Shown here in pieces: positions 34,475 through 43,709 of a DNA stretch of 46,304 bases (the first letter of the stretch is position 1; each line of letters opens with the position of its first letter). The stretch lies in contig PLRS01000038.1 of NCBI GenBank assembly GCA_003164035.1, positions 2,612 to 48,915 of the forward strand, written 5' to 3'. The DNA comes from Bryobacterales bacterium (GTDB lineage Bacteria > Acidobacteriota > Terriglobia > Bryobacterales > Bryobacteraceae). The position numbers and the translations under genes are program-made. The notes below the pieces were generated by a model, which saw only the letters and a program-made list of their open reading frames with translations, did no database searches and was not told where the DNA came from.

Positions 34475-37400
34475 TCACTCGATGGGAATCGTGACCGTGG
34501 CGCTCGCGCGGCCGGATTGCGAGAGCACCAGCGGCGCTTGTTGATTCGCCGCGATGGCGGCGGGAATGGTGGCGTTCACCTGATACAGCCCGGTAAAGCC
34601 GGGCGTGGGGCCGGCGAAGGAGACGGGAACGTTGACGCCGCCGATGGTGAGCGTCACCGGGTCGATTACCTGCGCCAGCGGCGAAGGCGGGGCCGGTGAT
34701 CCGGCGACCGCGCGCGGGTTCACGTCGCCCAGGCCGGTGCAGTAGATCTCGAGCGTGTCGCCGGTTTTGGCTGAGTTGCCGTTGCCCACTTCGACGTACG
34801 AGCCATCGGCGTGGATCGCCAGGATCGCGCCGATCCCCTGGCCATTGTTCGATTGCGTGAACACTCCCGGCTGATCGGCAATCAAGCTGACGGGCTGCGG
34901 TGCGGAGACGGCGTTGTTGCGGGTCACCACGATGGGCAAGTTCGTGTTCACGGCCAGATCGAAGGGCAGGATTGCGTTGATCTGGCCGCTGGTGACCACG
35001 TAGAGCGGCACCGGCTCGCCGCCGATGGTGACCGTAGTTTCGCCGAGCACGCTGGGCCAGGGGAAACTCTGGGCGATGATGGCGCTGGTGGAATCGGTGA
35101 AATTCCGGCCGAAGATCGCGACCAGGGTCCCCGGCGCGACCGGCGTTTGCAAGCTGTAGCTGGCGGCATTCAGCACACCACCGGCGGCGACCTGGGGCGG
35201 ATCCTCGCCCGCCGTCTGTACCGTCATTCTGGCCGTGACGATCTGCACCTGGCTCGATGCATTGGGCGAAGTGATCTGGATCTGCCCGTAATAGTCGCCG
35301 GCCGCGAGACCGGCGGGGCTGGCGGTGACGGTCACCGTAGTTCCGGGCTGACCGGCCAGGATGGACCCGCTGGCGGGGGAAACGGAAAGCCACGCGCCGC
35401 CGGAGGTGGTGGTCGCGGCCGCGGCCCAGTTCAGCGTGCCCTGGCCACCGTTGGTCAACACAAATGTCTGGGTGGTGGCCGTGGAACCGGTAGCTGCCAG
35501 CGTGAAGGTCACGGTGGTGGACGACAAGGCGATCTGAGGGCTAATCCCGGGCTGCACCTGCCGGATGCGGCGGTTGCCGCTATCCACCAGATACAGGTTA
35601 TTTCCGGAGTCCAACGCCATGCCTGAAATCCCTGAGAACGATGGGGCCGTCGCGGGTCCGCCATCGCCCGAGAAGTCCATTTGGCCGTTGCCGGCGTAGG
35701 GGCCGATGATGCCGCTGGGCGTGACCTTGCGAACGAAGAACTGTTCTCCGATGTAAAGGTTCCCCGCCGCGTCGGCCAGGACCGACCAGGGAGCGTTCAC
35801 GCCCGCCGCTGTGGCGGCGCCTCCGTTGCCCGAATCGCTGGCCTGACCGTTGCCGGCTATGGTGTTGATGGTGGCGCCGGCCGGATCCACTTTCCTGATC
35901 CGGTTGTTGCCGTTGTCCGCGATATACAGGCTGCCGTCGTTACCGGCGGCAATCCTGATAAGGTTGTTGCCGAACTGGGCTTGGAGCGGAGGCCCGCCGT
36001 CTCCGCTGAATCCGGTTGCGCTGCTTCCGCCGGCCCAGGTGTTGATTTTGCCGTCAGTGGTGATCCGGCGCACCGAGAGCGAATTAGGGGTTATGTTGGA
36101 CATCACGGAACAGATGAGATACACATTTCCCGCCCCATCAACCGCCACGGCCGTCGGGAAGTTGAGGCTGGCGGCCGTCGCCAGGCCGCCGTCTCCGCCC
36201 GTCCCGGGTCCGGTGTAGGTGCCACTGCCGCCGCCGGCGAATGTCGTGATGATTCCCGTGGTCGCATTCACGCGGCGGATCCTACCGTTGTCGGAGTCGG
36301 CGATGTACACGTTTCCGGCCGAGTCCACTGCTACAGAGTACGGCATGGCCAGAATCGCCGATGAGCTTAAGCCGTTATCGCCCCCGTAGCCTGACTGGCC
36401 GTTTCCGGCCAGGGTGGTGATGGTGCCCGACGGAGTCACCTTGCGAACCCGGTTAGCGGCTATATCGGCGATGTACAGATTACCCGAGGAGTCCACCGCT
36501 GCGCTATTGGGGCTGTCAAGACGCGCCTGGGTGGATGGTCCGCCATCGCCGACGGAAGTCGCCGTCCCGGCGAACGTGGCGATGTTGCCGCCTACGACAA
36601 AGCGGCGAACGCGGCCGTTGTCTATGTCGGCTACGTAAAGGGCACCGGAGGCATCGACGGCGACCGCGGCGGGATCGCTGAAGGTCGCGGCGGTAGCCGA
36701 CGAGCCGTCGCCGCTGAAACCGGCCGTGCCGGTTCCGGCGATGGTGGTGATGATGCCGCTGGTGTTGACGTACCGGATGCGCTGGTTAGCCGGATCGGCG
36801 ATATACATATTTCCGGCGGCATCCACCGCCACGCCGTTTGGACCCCCGATCTCCGCCTTGGTGGCCGGACCGTTGTCGCCGGCGAACCCACACTGGCCCC
36901 CGGCAACCGTCCTGATGATCCCGCCGGTTGAGATCTTGCGGATAGCGCAGTTGCCTGAATCGGCGATATACAGGTTGCCGGAGGAATCGACCGCGAGGCC
37001 GTTGATATCCTTGAAGGTGGCTTGGGCGGCCGGTCCGCCGTCGCCGGAATAACCAATGGTGCTGCTACCCGCGATCGTCGAGATAATCCCGTTGCTCGCG
37101 GTCACCATTCGGATACGATTGTTGCCCCAATCCGCGATATAGAGGTTGCCGGATCTGTCAACGGCGATTCCAGTCGGGTTTTGCAGCAAGGATTGCGTCG
37201 CCGGTCCTCCGTCTCCCGCAGAGCCGCCGTAACCACCGCCGCCGGCCGGCCGTGGTGATGATCCCGTTGGTGTCCACCTTGCGGACACGACTGGCGTCCG
37301 TGTCCGCGATATAAAGATTGCCCGACGAATCGAACGCCAAACCCGCCGGGTATCCCAGCGAAGCGCCGACAGCCAGCCCTCCATCGCCTCCGCCACTGCT

Positions 37401-37664
37401 CAGGCCGTTGCCGGCGACTACGGAGATTATGCTGTTGGTGGCAACCCTGAGCACCATGGCGAGCCCGCCGTCGGAGAAGTAGACGTTGCCCTGAGCGTCG
37501 ACGGCGACGTTGTTCGGATTGACTAGCTGGGCGGACGTCGCCGCCTGGCCGCCGCCCGCAAACAAGGCGTCGCTTCCGGCGTAGGTGTTGATGGTGCCTT
37601 GGGCCAGGATGACGCCCGGCAAAACGAGGGACGCCACCAGGAATCTTCTCAGAATCGCGATCAT
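34475..37664 (-). pseudogene. NHL-repeat secreted protein with Solibacter-type C-terminus, frameshifted
   Basis: The gene starts at the ATG at 37664 (GGAGG six bases upstream) with a signal peptide ending LPGVILAQG. NHL propeller repeats follow, e.g. PNNVAVDAQGNVYFSDGG and PAGLAFDSSGNLYIADTD. Near 37247 the frame ends in a run of Arg codons, and a one-base shift restores GGGGYGGSAGDGGPATQSL then NPTGIAVDRSGNLYIADWGNNRIR. At least ten more repeats lead to a BACON-like domain and the Solibacter-type C-terminal domain, ending at 34475. Restored length is about 1,062 residues. The shift lies in a GGC/CCG-rich tract (ggccggccggcggcgg), where a slip or read error is easy. If real, the N-terminal 140 residues would be translated alone. 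Confidence 0.8.
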
Positions 37665-37713
37665 GGGAGCCTCCAATTCCTTCATTGGGTGGCGCACTTT
37701 AGCTTGTGCGACA

Positions 37714-37735
37714 GGGCAGGCGGAAGCGCCTGCCC
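37714..37735. repeat. Intergenic hairpin, 9-bp arms
   Basis: Perfect inverted repeat GGGCAGGCG / CGCCTGCCC with loop GAAG, between the PEP-CTERM fragment and the NHL gene start. It shares the GGGCAG...CTGCCC ends with the hairpin at 8719; no T-run follows. Confidence 0.55.
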
Positions 37736-37794
37736 CACAGAGTAGCGTCGCGCGGAAAAGCGCGAGTCCGAGCCGCGACCGCGAAGGACGGCCC

Positions 37795-38025
37795 TTAGGG
37801 CGTCCGGCGCCGTCGCAGCCACGCCAGACCGAGCATGCCGGAACCCGCAAACACGAGCGACAGCGAGGCCGGCTCCGGAGTGCCCGTGGCCGATCCCGTC
37901 AGGGTCACGTTGTCGATGCCCTCTATGTCGGTCCAGGGCGTATTCTGATTGTTGGTGACGAGTTCTATTGGAATTTGTAACTGGGTTACGTCGCCCAGGA
38001 GGCCGAGCCACGTCCCGCTGTTCAC
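37795..38025 (-). pseudogene. C-terminal fragment of a PEP-CTERM surface protein
   Basis: About 75 codons encode a beta-rich tail (WLGLLGDVTQLQIPIELVTN, PWTDIEGIDNVTLTG) followed by a complete PEP-CTERM sorting signal: the PEP motif in GTPEPASLSL, a hydrophobic helix (VFAGSGMLGLAWL) and a basic end RRRRTP. PEP-CTERM proteins are processed by exosortase and often need secretion with exopolysaccharide. The N-terminal part and signal peptide are missing: the reading frame beyond about 38025 runs into the start region of the divergent sigma factor gene. It is therefore a truncated remnant, possibly left by the rearrangement that placed the sigma/kinase pair here. Confidence 0.65.
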
Positions 38026-38062
38026 CGTATGGGGTGAAGCGAAGCGCCGGGGAGGGCGAAGC

Positions 38063-38638
38063 GTGAGTGCCGCGTCCGCCGCCGATGGCGACATCACCCA
38101 GTTATTGCGCCAGTGGAGCGACGGGCGCGACGAAGCCTTTCGCGAATTGCTGTCGACTACTTACGGCCGGCTGCGGCTGATGGCCGGCGCCAGCATGCGG
38201 CGCGAACGGCCGGATCACACCCTCCAACCGACGGCGCTGGTGGCGGAGTTGTATCTGCGCCTGGCCGGAGGCAAGCTGGCGGGCTGGGAAGACCGGGAGC
38301 ATTTTTACAGTTTTTGCGCCAGAGCGATGCGCTGGATTCTCACCGACCACGCCCGGGCGCGCGCCCGGGGAAAGCGCCGGGCCGAACTGGTGCTGCCGCT
38401 TACGCCGGACATTCGCTGGCTCGGGGAGCGCGAAGAAGACGTCTTCGATCTGGACCGCGCGTTGTCGCGGCTGGAAGAAATCGATTCGCGAAAGGCCAGG
38501 GTCGTCGAACTGCGCGTCTACCTGGGCTGCACGGCGGAGGAAGCCGCGGGCATCCTCAACCTGTCCAAGTCGACGGTGGATCGCGATATGAGATTGGCTT
38601 GCGCGTGGCTTTGCCGCGAGCTGCGGCCTGAAAAGTAG
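38063..38638 (+). CDS. ECF-type RNA polymerase sigma factor
   Basis: A 191-residue sigma factor of the ECF-like group common in Acidobacteria and Planctomycetes. Region 2 is TQLLRQWSDGRDEAFRELLS through ALVAELYLRL and FCARAMRWILTDHARARARGKR. Region 4 has ARVVELRVYLGCTAEEAAGILN then SKSTVDRDMRLACAWL, an HTH. The GTG at 38063 is chosen because GGAGGG lies seven bases upstream; the frame extends upstream only into the PEP-CTERM remnant. A Ser/Thr kinase gene follows 48 bases later, a pairing seen repeatedly in this phylum, where the kinase is thought to control sigma activity. No anti-sigma factor is visible. Confidence 0.9.
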   Translation: MSAASAADGDITQLLRQWSDGRDEAFRELLSTTYGRLRLMAGASMRRERPDHTLQPTALVAELYLRLAGGKLAGWEDREHFYSFCARAMRWILTDHARARARGKRRAELVLPLTPDIRWLGEREEDVFDLDRALSRLEEIDSRKARVVELRVYLGCTAEEAAGILNLSKSTVDRDMRLACAWLCRELRPEK

Positions 38639-38686
38639 CGCTGTTGCGCCGGGGCGGCGAACCCCAACGAATGAGAGGGCGCGCAC

Positions 38687-40675
38687 ATGGATCCATTCTG
38701 GCAGCGCGTGGAGGAGTTGTTTCATTCCACGCTGGAACAACCCGAATCGGAAAAGGAGCCGTGGCTCGCTGCGCAAACCGGATTCGATCCGGCGGTTCGG
38801 GAAGAGGTCCTGTCTCTTCTTGCCGCGGACCGCAGGCATGGCCAGCTCAGCGCGCAGGCCTTGGCCACTGGGCAGGATGCCGCTGCCGGAGACGGCTGCG
38901 AGGCTGAGTTGCCGGGCCCCGGGCTGCGCATCGGTCCCTACCAGACCGAGCGGCTGCTGGGTTGCGGCGGCATGGGCAGCGTGTACCTGGCACGGCGCGC
39001 CGATGGGCAGTTCGAGCAGACCGTCGCACTCAAAGTGATGGCGCCGCAATTGGCCGGCGAAGAATTCGTGCGCAGCTTTCGCAACGAGCGGCAGTTGCTG
39101 GCCGCCCTCGCCCATCCCAATATCACCCGCCTGTTGGATGGCGGTGTGGCGGCGAACGGCGACCTTTACCTCGCGATGGACTACATTGAGGGCCAACTCC
39201 TCGATCGGTACTGCGCCGAACTCAAATTGCCCGTAGAGGGGCGAATCCGCTTGTTTGTTCAGGTGTGCGAGGCCGTGGAGTTTGCGCACCGGAACCTGAT
39301 TATTCACGGCGATCTGAAACCCGCCAACATCCTGGTGACCGCGGACGGGACGGTGAAGCTGCTCGATTTTGGCACCGCCAAACTGTTGCGCAATCCCGAC
39401 GGACGGGTCACTCAGTTCGCTTTGCTGACTCCGCGCTATGCGAGTCCGGAGCAGCTTCGCGGCGAGCTGGTGAACACCCTGAGCGATATTTTTTCCTTGG
39501 GGGTGATTCTCTATGAAATGCTGACGGGCGCCTGGCCGTTTGGCGATCCAAAGTCGACGGCGGACGGGGTGGATCGCGTCCTGCATGGACGCGCACCTGG
39601 CGCGCCGGCACAGGCAGTTTCGGAAGGCGCCGCGGCGGAGCGGTCGGTGAGCCGGGAGCGTCTGCGGCGCCAGATCGAGGGAGATCTGTCCACCATTGTT
39701 CTCAAGATGCTCGAGAGCGAACCGGCGGGCCGGTACGAATCCGTGCGGGAGGGGAAGGAGGACCTGGAGCGTTTTCGCCAGGGCCGTCCGGTTCACGCGC
39801 GGCCTCATTCAGCCTGGTATGCCGCCCGTAAGTTTATAGCCCGCAATTGGCTCGCGGTATCGGCAACGGGCCTGTCGGTGGTCGCGCTGTCCGGCCTGAC
39901 CATTGTCAGTGTCAATGAATCGGCACAGGCGCGGGCCCAGGCTCTGCGTGCCGAGCGGGTCGCCGAGTTCGTAAAACACACCTTCGTTTCCGCCACCTCG
40001 TACTGGGACAGCCCTCTGCGCGGCAAGCGCGATGCGATCCAGTTCAGCGACATTCTGGATAGCGCCTGCGAGCGGGTCGGCAAGGCACTGGGCGACGATC
40101 CCGCGGCGGAGGCCGATCTGCGCGATACGCTGGGCTTTACTTATGCCGTGCTCGGCGAGCCGGCGAAAGGGGAAACGCAACTGCTTCTTGGGCTCCAAAC
40201 GCTCGCGCGGGTTCGCGGCGGCTCGCCCCGGATTGCGGCCAGTCTTTACGTGCATCTCTGCGATACCCGCAGCTTTCAGGACCGCTACGCCGACGCGCTC
40301 GCCGCATGCCGCGAAGCCATGGCAATCTTTCGCGCCAGTGACCCAAGCTCGCTCGGTGGCGTGCTGCACGACACCGCCTTCATGGCGGTAAACGCCGGCG
40401 AACCTTTGCCGGAGGCCGAGAAGATGTACCGGGAGGCGCTGCGATTCCCCCGCCGCAACGACCCCCTGTTTGCCTCAAGGGTGAACAGCCGGATTGGAAT
40501 GCTCCGCCTTCGCCAGGGCGACATGGTGGAAGGCGAACGGGTGCTGCGGGACGCCGATGGAATTGCTGCGCGCCTCGGGAAGAGAGCACGACGCCGCGGA
40601 GGCCGCCCGCCAGGGCCTGAACGCAGCCGCGCTAGCCTACGGCAGTTATTTCGCGGCGCATCCATTCGTGATTGA
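38687..40675 (+). CDS. Membrane Ser/Thr protein kinase with helical repeats, C-terminus frameshifted
   Basis: A 662-residue Hanks-type kinase. After an N-terminal segment of about 80 residues the kinase domain spans about 83-370: glycine loop LLGCGGMGSVY (90-100), Lys116 in VALKVM, catalytic HGDLKPANI (207-215, HGD in place of HRD), DFG at 227-229, and PRYASPEQLRG. A single transmembrane helix follows (about 390-412), then TPR-like helices in the sensor part. The last ~30 residues become Arg-rich; shifting frame near 40570 restores ASGREHDAAEAARQGLNAAA through HPFVIEMRKSLQP to a stop at 40700, the natural ending. It probably acts with the sigma factor upstream. Activity of the domain should be intact. 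Confidence 0.85.
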   Translation: MDPFWQRVEELFHSTLEQPESEKEPWLAAQTGFDPAVREEVLSLLAADRRHGQLSAQALATGQDAAAGDGCEAELPGPGLRIGPYQTERLLGCGGMGSVYLARRADGQFEQTVALKVMAPQLAGEEFVRSFRNERQLLAALAHPNITRLLDGGVAANGDLYLAMDYIEGQLLDRYCAELKLPVEGRIRLFVQVCEAVEFAHRNLIIHGDLKPANILVTADGTVKLLDFGTAKLLRNPDGRVTQFALLTPRYASPEQLRGELVNTLSDIFSLGVILYEMLTGAWPFGDPKSTADGVDRVLHGRAPGAPAQAVSEGAAAERSVSRERLRRQIEGDLSTIVLKMLESEPAGRYESVREGKEDLERFRQGRPVHARPHSAWYAARKFIARNWLAVSATGLSVVALSGLTIVSVNESAQARAQALRAERVAEFVKHTFVSATSYWDSPLRGKRDAIQFSDILDSACERVGKALGDDPAAEADLRDTLGFTYAVLGEPAKGETQLLLGLQTLARVRGGSPRIAASLYVHLCDTRSFQDRYADALAACREAMAIFRASDPSSLGGVLHDTAFMAVNAGEPLPEAEKMYREALRFPRRNDPLFASRVNSRIGMLRLRQGDMVEGERVLRDADGIAARLGKRARRRGGRPPGPERSRASLRQLFRGASIRD

Positions 40676-40694
40676 GATGCGGAAGAGCCTTCAG

Positions 40695-41202
40695 CCCTAA
40701 TCGATGAGAACGACAGTCGGTCATGCCCGCTGCAGGTGTTGACTTCACTGATGTGGACCTGCCGGATCTTTGATTCGTACACCTTGGCGATCAAGTAGGC
40801 CTCCGTCATCGTTGCGTCGACCTGCCGTGCGTGCCCCAAATCTAAGCAGAGACTAGCATCAGGCAATTCCTCGAAGACGCTCGCAAGTTCTTCGACGGTC
40901 CGGCCGATCGGCTTTCGCTTTTCCATATTCTCGACACAAAGCAAGTCGCCAAGCGCCCTCCAAGGGGCATAGTCATGGATGGCATCAGGATGGACAACAA
41001 TTGGCCAACCTTTCGCCGCAAGGTCCAAGAGACACCTCACTACTTGCCGTTCGGCGTCGATATCGACGTTACTCGGCGCGTGCACCGCGACGTAGCTAAA
41101 TTGCGATAAGTCCAAATCGTTACTAGCCACCATCAATGCGCCAAGCTCTGGCTGGCGCAGCGCAGAGAGTTCAACGGCGCGTGTGTCGTAGGGCCGAAGC
41201 AC
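40695..41202 (-). pseudogene. TIM-barrel (sugar-phosphate isomerase/epimerase-like) gene lacking both ends
   Basis: From a GTG at 41202 about 169 codons read LRPYDTRAVELSALRQPELG, FSYVAVHAPSNVDID, GWPIVVHPDAIHDYAPW, GDLLCVENMEKRKPIGRTVE, ASLCLDLGHARQVDATMTEA and KIRQVHISEVNTCSGHDRLSF: beta/alpha-barrel strands with His and Glu ligands typical of xylose-isomerase-like TIM barrels. The frame then runs into sequence antisense to the kinase end, and an upstream in-frame TGA precludes the first strands. Thus both termini are missing; intact homologues would be about 250-290 residues. Codon use is less G/C-biased than its neighbours, which suggests a transferred gene. The left break coincides with the kinase stop codon. 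Confidence 0.7.
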
Positions 41203-41524
41203 GCCGAACTGGACCTGTCACATGGCTGGCCTGTCGCCGTCCCGCTGAATTGGTGACGCGCCTCTCTTCGGGCCCAGGAATCGCGGATGTTCGCGTGCGG
41301 ACTCCAACAAAACAGGGGATTGGAGCGGTCATCCCTGGCAAAATGCTTCTTTTCCTGCCCGTGGTCGGCCGACCGCTGAGAAACCCCCCACCCAGCGCTT
41401 TTCCCGATTGGCCGCTCATCAGTCACAGCCCCAGCAAGAAAATCTCACCCCATCCCTGCAACCACTTACATTCCTCGCCACCTCCTCCGTCCCCTTACCC
41501 GCGTCGTACAGTATAGTCGGGGAG
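41203..41524. other. Gap without a recognised gene
   Basis: The 320 bases between the TIM-barrel fragment and the group II intron 3' end show no credible frame, tRNA or promoter on either strand. Composition is lower in G+C and rich in CCTCC tracts. It is probably old flanking DNA of the two broken elements. Confidence 0.4.
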
Positions 41525-41612
41525 TTGCCGTGGAGGTCACGGTAGGGACAGCGGTTACCCGCTGCCCCCCGCACGGACCCGTGCTGGCGCTGCTAACGCA
41601 CACGGTTCTTAC
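41525..41612 (-). ncRNA. Probable 3' end of a group II intron (degenerate domains V/VI)
   Basis: Immediately after the maturase stop, the minus strand reads GAACCGTGTGC ... GCACGGGTCC, resembling the base stem of domain V, then a G-run. A perfect 6-bp stem CAGCGG/CCGCTG with a GTAA loop (41549-41564) and CCCTACCGTGACC, like a domain VI region and intron 3' terminus, follow. The catalytic AGC at the base of domain V appears changed to AAC and the upper stem is poor, so splicing is unlikely. Confidence 0.35.
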
Positions 41613-42315
41613 CTCGGATGTTTGGATGTTTGGCGTCGAAGCGCACGCTCGGGTAGGGTGGCAGAATTTGGATCGGCGGCAGCAGGCTGCCCAGGCTTTC
41701 CCGAAAACGCTCCCACGTCAGGCGACAGCGCTGGCTCCGACGCCGAAGCGTCCGAAACCAGATCCGCTGCACCCCGTTGCGGAACGCTTCCAGTCGCGCC
41801 CAGTTGCCCGGAATAGCGTGATATTGGAAATACCCCCGCACCACTTGCGCGAGCCACTTCCCGGTCCCGGCCGGCGATGCGTGCAGCCGCTCGCGCAGCT
41901 TCGCCCCAACATCTTGGAGCTTGGCCGCCATGCGCTTGCCCATCGTCCGCCGCTGCACCGTGAAGTATCCCGTCTTGTGGCTGGTCCCACCGATGTGGGT
42001 GAAACCCAGAAAATTAAAGGTCTCCGGCTTCCCTTCTCCTCGCTTGGCCCGTCGCTCGGTGGCGTAGCGCCCGAATCGATCAGGCGCGTTTTCTCCGGGT
42101 GCAGTTCCAGTCCGAATTTCCGCACGCGCTCCTCGAACTCCTTCAGGAACTTTCGGCGTCTTCCCGGCGCTCGAACCCCAGCACCGCATCATCCGCATAG
42201 CGCACCACGATGACTCCGCCGCGCGCCGGCTTCTTCCGCCATGCCTCCACCCAAAGATCCAAGACATGATGCAGGTAGAGATTGGCAAGAAGCGGGACCG
42301 GCCACAGCCCGCTCC
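41593..42315 (-). pseudogene. Group II intron reverse transcriptase/maturase, 5'-truncated and frameshifted
   Basis: Minus-strand pieces give the C-terminal half of a group II intron protein. First comes PVPLLANLYLHHVLDLWVEA, then the catalytic motif VVRYADDAVLGFERREDAE. After a one-base shift (~42155) FLKEFEERVRKFGLELHPEK follows, and after another (~42080) FGRYATERRAKRGEGKPETF and NFLGFTHIGGTSHKTGYFTV, leading to the thumb and maturase X region (WLAQVVRGYFQYHAIPGNWA, IWFRTLRRRSQRCRLTWERF) and a stop at 41593. Reverse-transcriptase blocks before YADD and the 5' intron are absent: homology ends at the stop codon of the sensor-kinase gene. A 5'-truncated, dead intron lying just behind that gene is the simplest view. 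Confidence 0.85.
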
Positions 42316-42320
42316 CCACT

Positions 42321-43679
42321 TCATAGCGGCAGCCGCAGCCGCGCCACGCATCCCGCCGCTCTGGCGCGGTTTTCCAGAATCAAGGCGCCGCCGTGGCTCT
42401 CGGCGATCTTCCGGCTCAGCACCAGGCCGATGCCGCTGCCGCCCGGCTTGGTGGTGAAGAACGGAACGAAGAGGTTGGCCGTGCCGGCCAGGCCCTGTCC
42501 GTCGTCGATCACCCGGATTTCCAGCATCGAGCCGTCGCGGCGCCAACCGATTCCCACCGCGCCGCCGGTCGAAAGCGACGCATCCGTGGCGTTGCGCAAC
42601 AGGTTGATCAGCACCTGTTCCAACTGGTCCGGATCGGCCTGCACCGTGATTTGCGGGCCGGCTTCCACCCCCACCGGCAGCCGCGTTTCGAGGCGCGCCG
42701 CCCTTTCCACCGCCTCGGCCACGTTCAAGGGCTGCAGCGTCGGGCGCGGCAGCTTTGCCAGCCGCGCATAGGCGCCGATGAAGCGGCTCAAGCTGTCGGA
42801 CCGGGACGTAATCACACTCAACCCGCGCCGCATGTCGTCGCGCCAATCCTCCGCCATGGGCTCCCGCGCCAGCATGCTTTCGAGCGACCCGGCAATCGAT
42901 TTGATGGGCGCCAGCGAGTTGTTCAGCTCGTGGCCGAGCACCCGCACCAGCCGCTGCCAGGCTTCCAGTTCCTGCTCGCTCAGGGCCTTGGTCAGGTCGC
43001 TGATTACCACCAGTTCCAGCGGCAGGCCGCGCTCCCGCACGCGCGTGCGGCGAACCCCCCAGCGCCCCGCGCCGCCGGGAAATACCGCTTCGAAGGTGGT
43101 CTGTTCCGGTCCCCTCAGACAGGCGTCGAGGCCCAGTTCCCCGGCGCTCCGGCCCAGCAGTTTTTCCGGCCCGGCGTCCAGCAGTCGCTCGCCGGCGCGA
43201 TTGGCCAGGCGCAGGCGCTCGCGCTCGTCGAAGGCGAAGACGGCTACGTCGATTTCCCGCATCACCGTGCGCAGCAGGGTGGTGGCTTCCATGGCGCCCA
43301 GACGCTGCTCGCGCAGCGTGCTGCCCAGGTTGTTCACCTCGCGCATCACCTCGGCCAGGGCATCGTTGGGACGGGCCGCGCGGCCGCGCACGGAAAAATC
43401 GCCCTCGCGCAAAGCCGCCAGCAGGTTGGATACGGTTTGCAGCGGGAAGACCACGCGCTCCCGCAGGGCAAAAGCCACGCCGATCCATACCGCCGCGATC
43501 AGCGCCGTCAGTACCCAGGGTTTCCCGCCGACGTCCAGTAAGCGCAGCCACCGGCCGCCGCGCACGTCCGACCATAGCAGCACCAGCGCGCACAGCGAGC
43601 CCGGCAACCCGGCCAGTACGGCCAGCAGCACGATGCGGTCCTGGAAACTCAGCCTTTCGGTTTTGGTCTGGCGGGCCAT
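42321..43679 (-). CDS. NtrY-like sensor histidine kinase
   Basis: A 452-residue inner-membrane kinase. Two transmembrane helices (about 15-36 and 55-73) enclose a very short loop. They are followed by a HAMP-like segment (about 74-128), a PAS domain (about 132-235; VFAFDERERLRLANRAGERL, with LELVVISDLT), the H box LVRVLGHELNNSLAPIKSIA with His250, and the ATPase domain (LINLLRNATDASL, VIDDGQGLAG, FFTTKPGGSGIGLVLS). This is the domain order of NtrY-like nitrogen/stress sensors without the large periplasmic part. It lies 30 bases after the sigma54-type regulator gene and surely forms a pair with it. Its C-terminus is intact although a truncated intron abuts the stop codon. Confidence 0.92.
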   Translation of the reverse strand: MARQTKTERLSFQDRIVLLAVLAGLPGSLCALVLLWSDVRGGRWLRLLDVGGKPWVLTALIAAVWIGVAFALRERVVFPLQTVSNLLAALREGDFSVRGRAARPNDALAEVMREVNNLGSTLREQRLGAMEATTLLRTVMREIDVAVFAFDERERLRLANRAGERLLDAGPEKLLGRSAGELGLDACLRGPEQTTFEAVFPGGAGRWGVRRTRVRERGLPLELVVISDLTKALSEQELEAWQRLVRVLGHELNNSLAPIKSIAGSLESMLAREPMAEDWRDDMRRGLSVITSRSDSLSRFIGAYARLAKLPRPTLQPLNVAEAVERAARLETRLPVGVEAGPQITVQADPDQLEQVLINLLRNATDASLSTGGAVGIGWRRDGSMLEIRVIDDGQGLAGTANLFVPFFTTKPGGSGIGLVLSRKIAESHGGALILENRARAAGCVARLRLPL

Positions 43680-43709
43680 GGTCGGCGCTACCGTCGGCTC
43701 AACCCTCGA

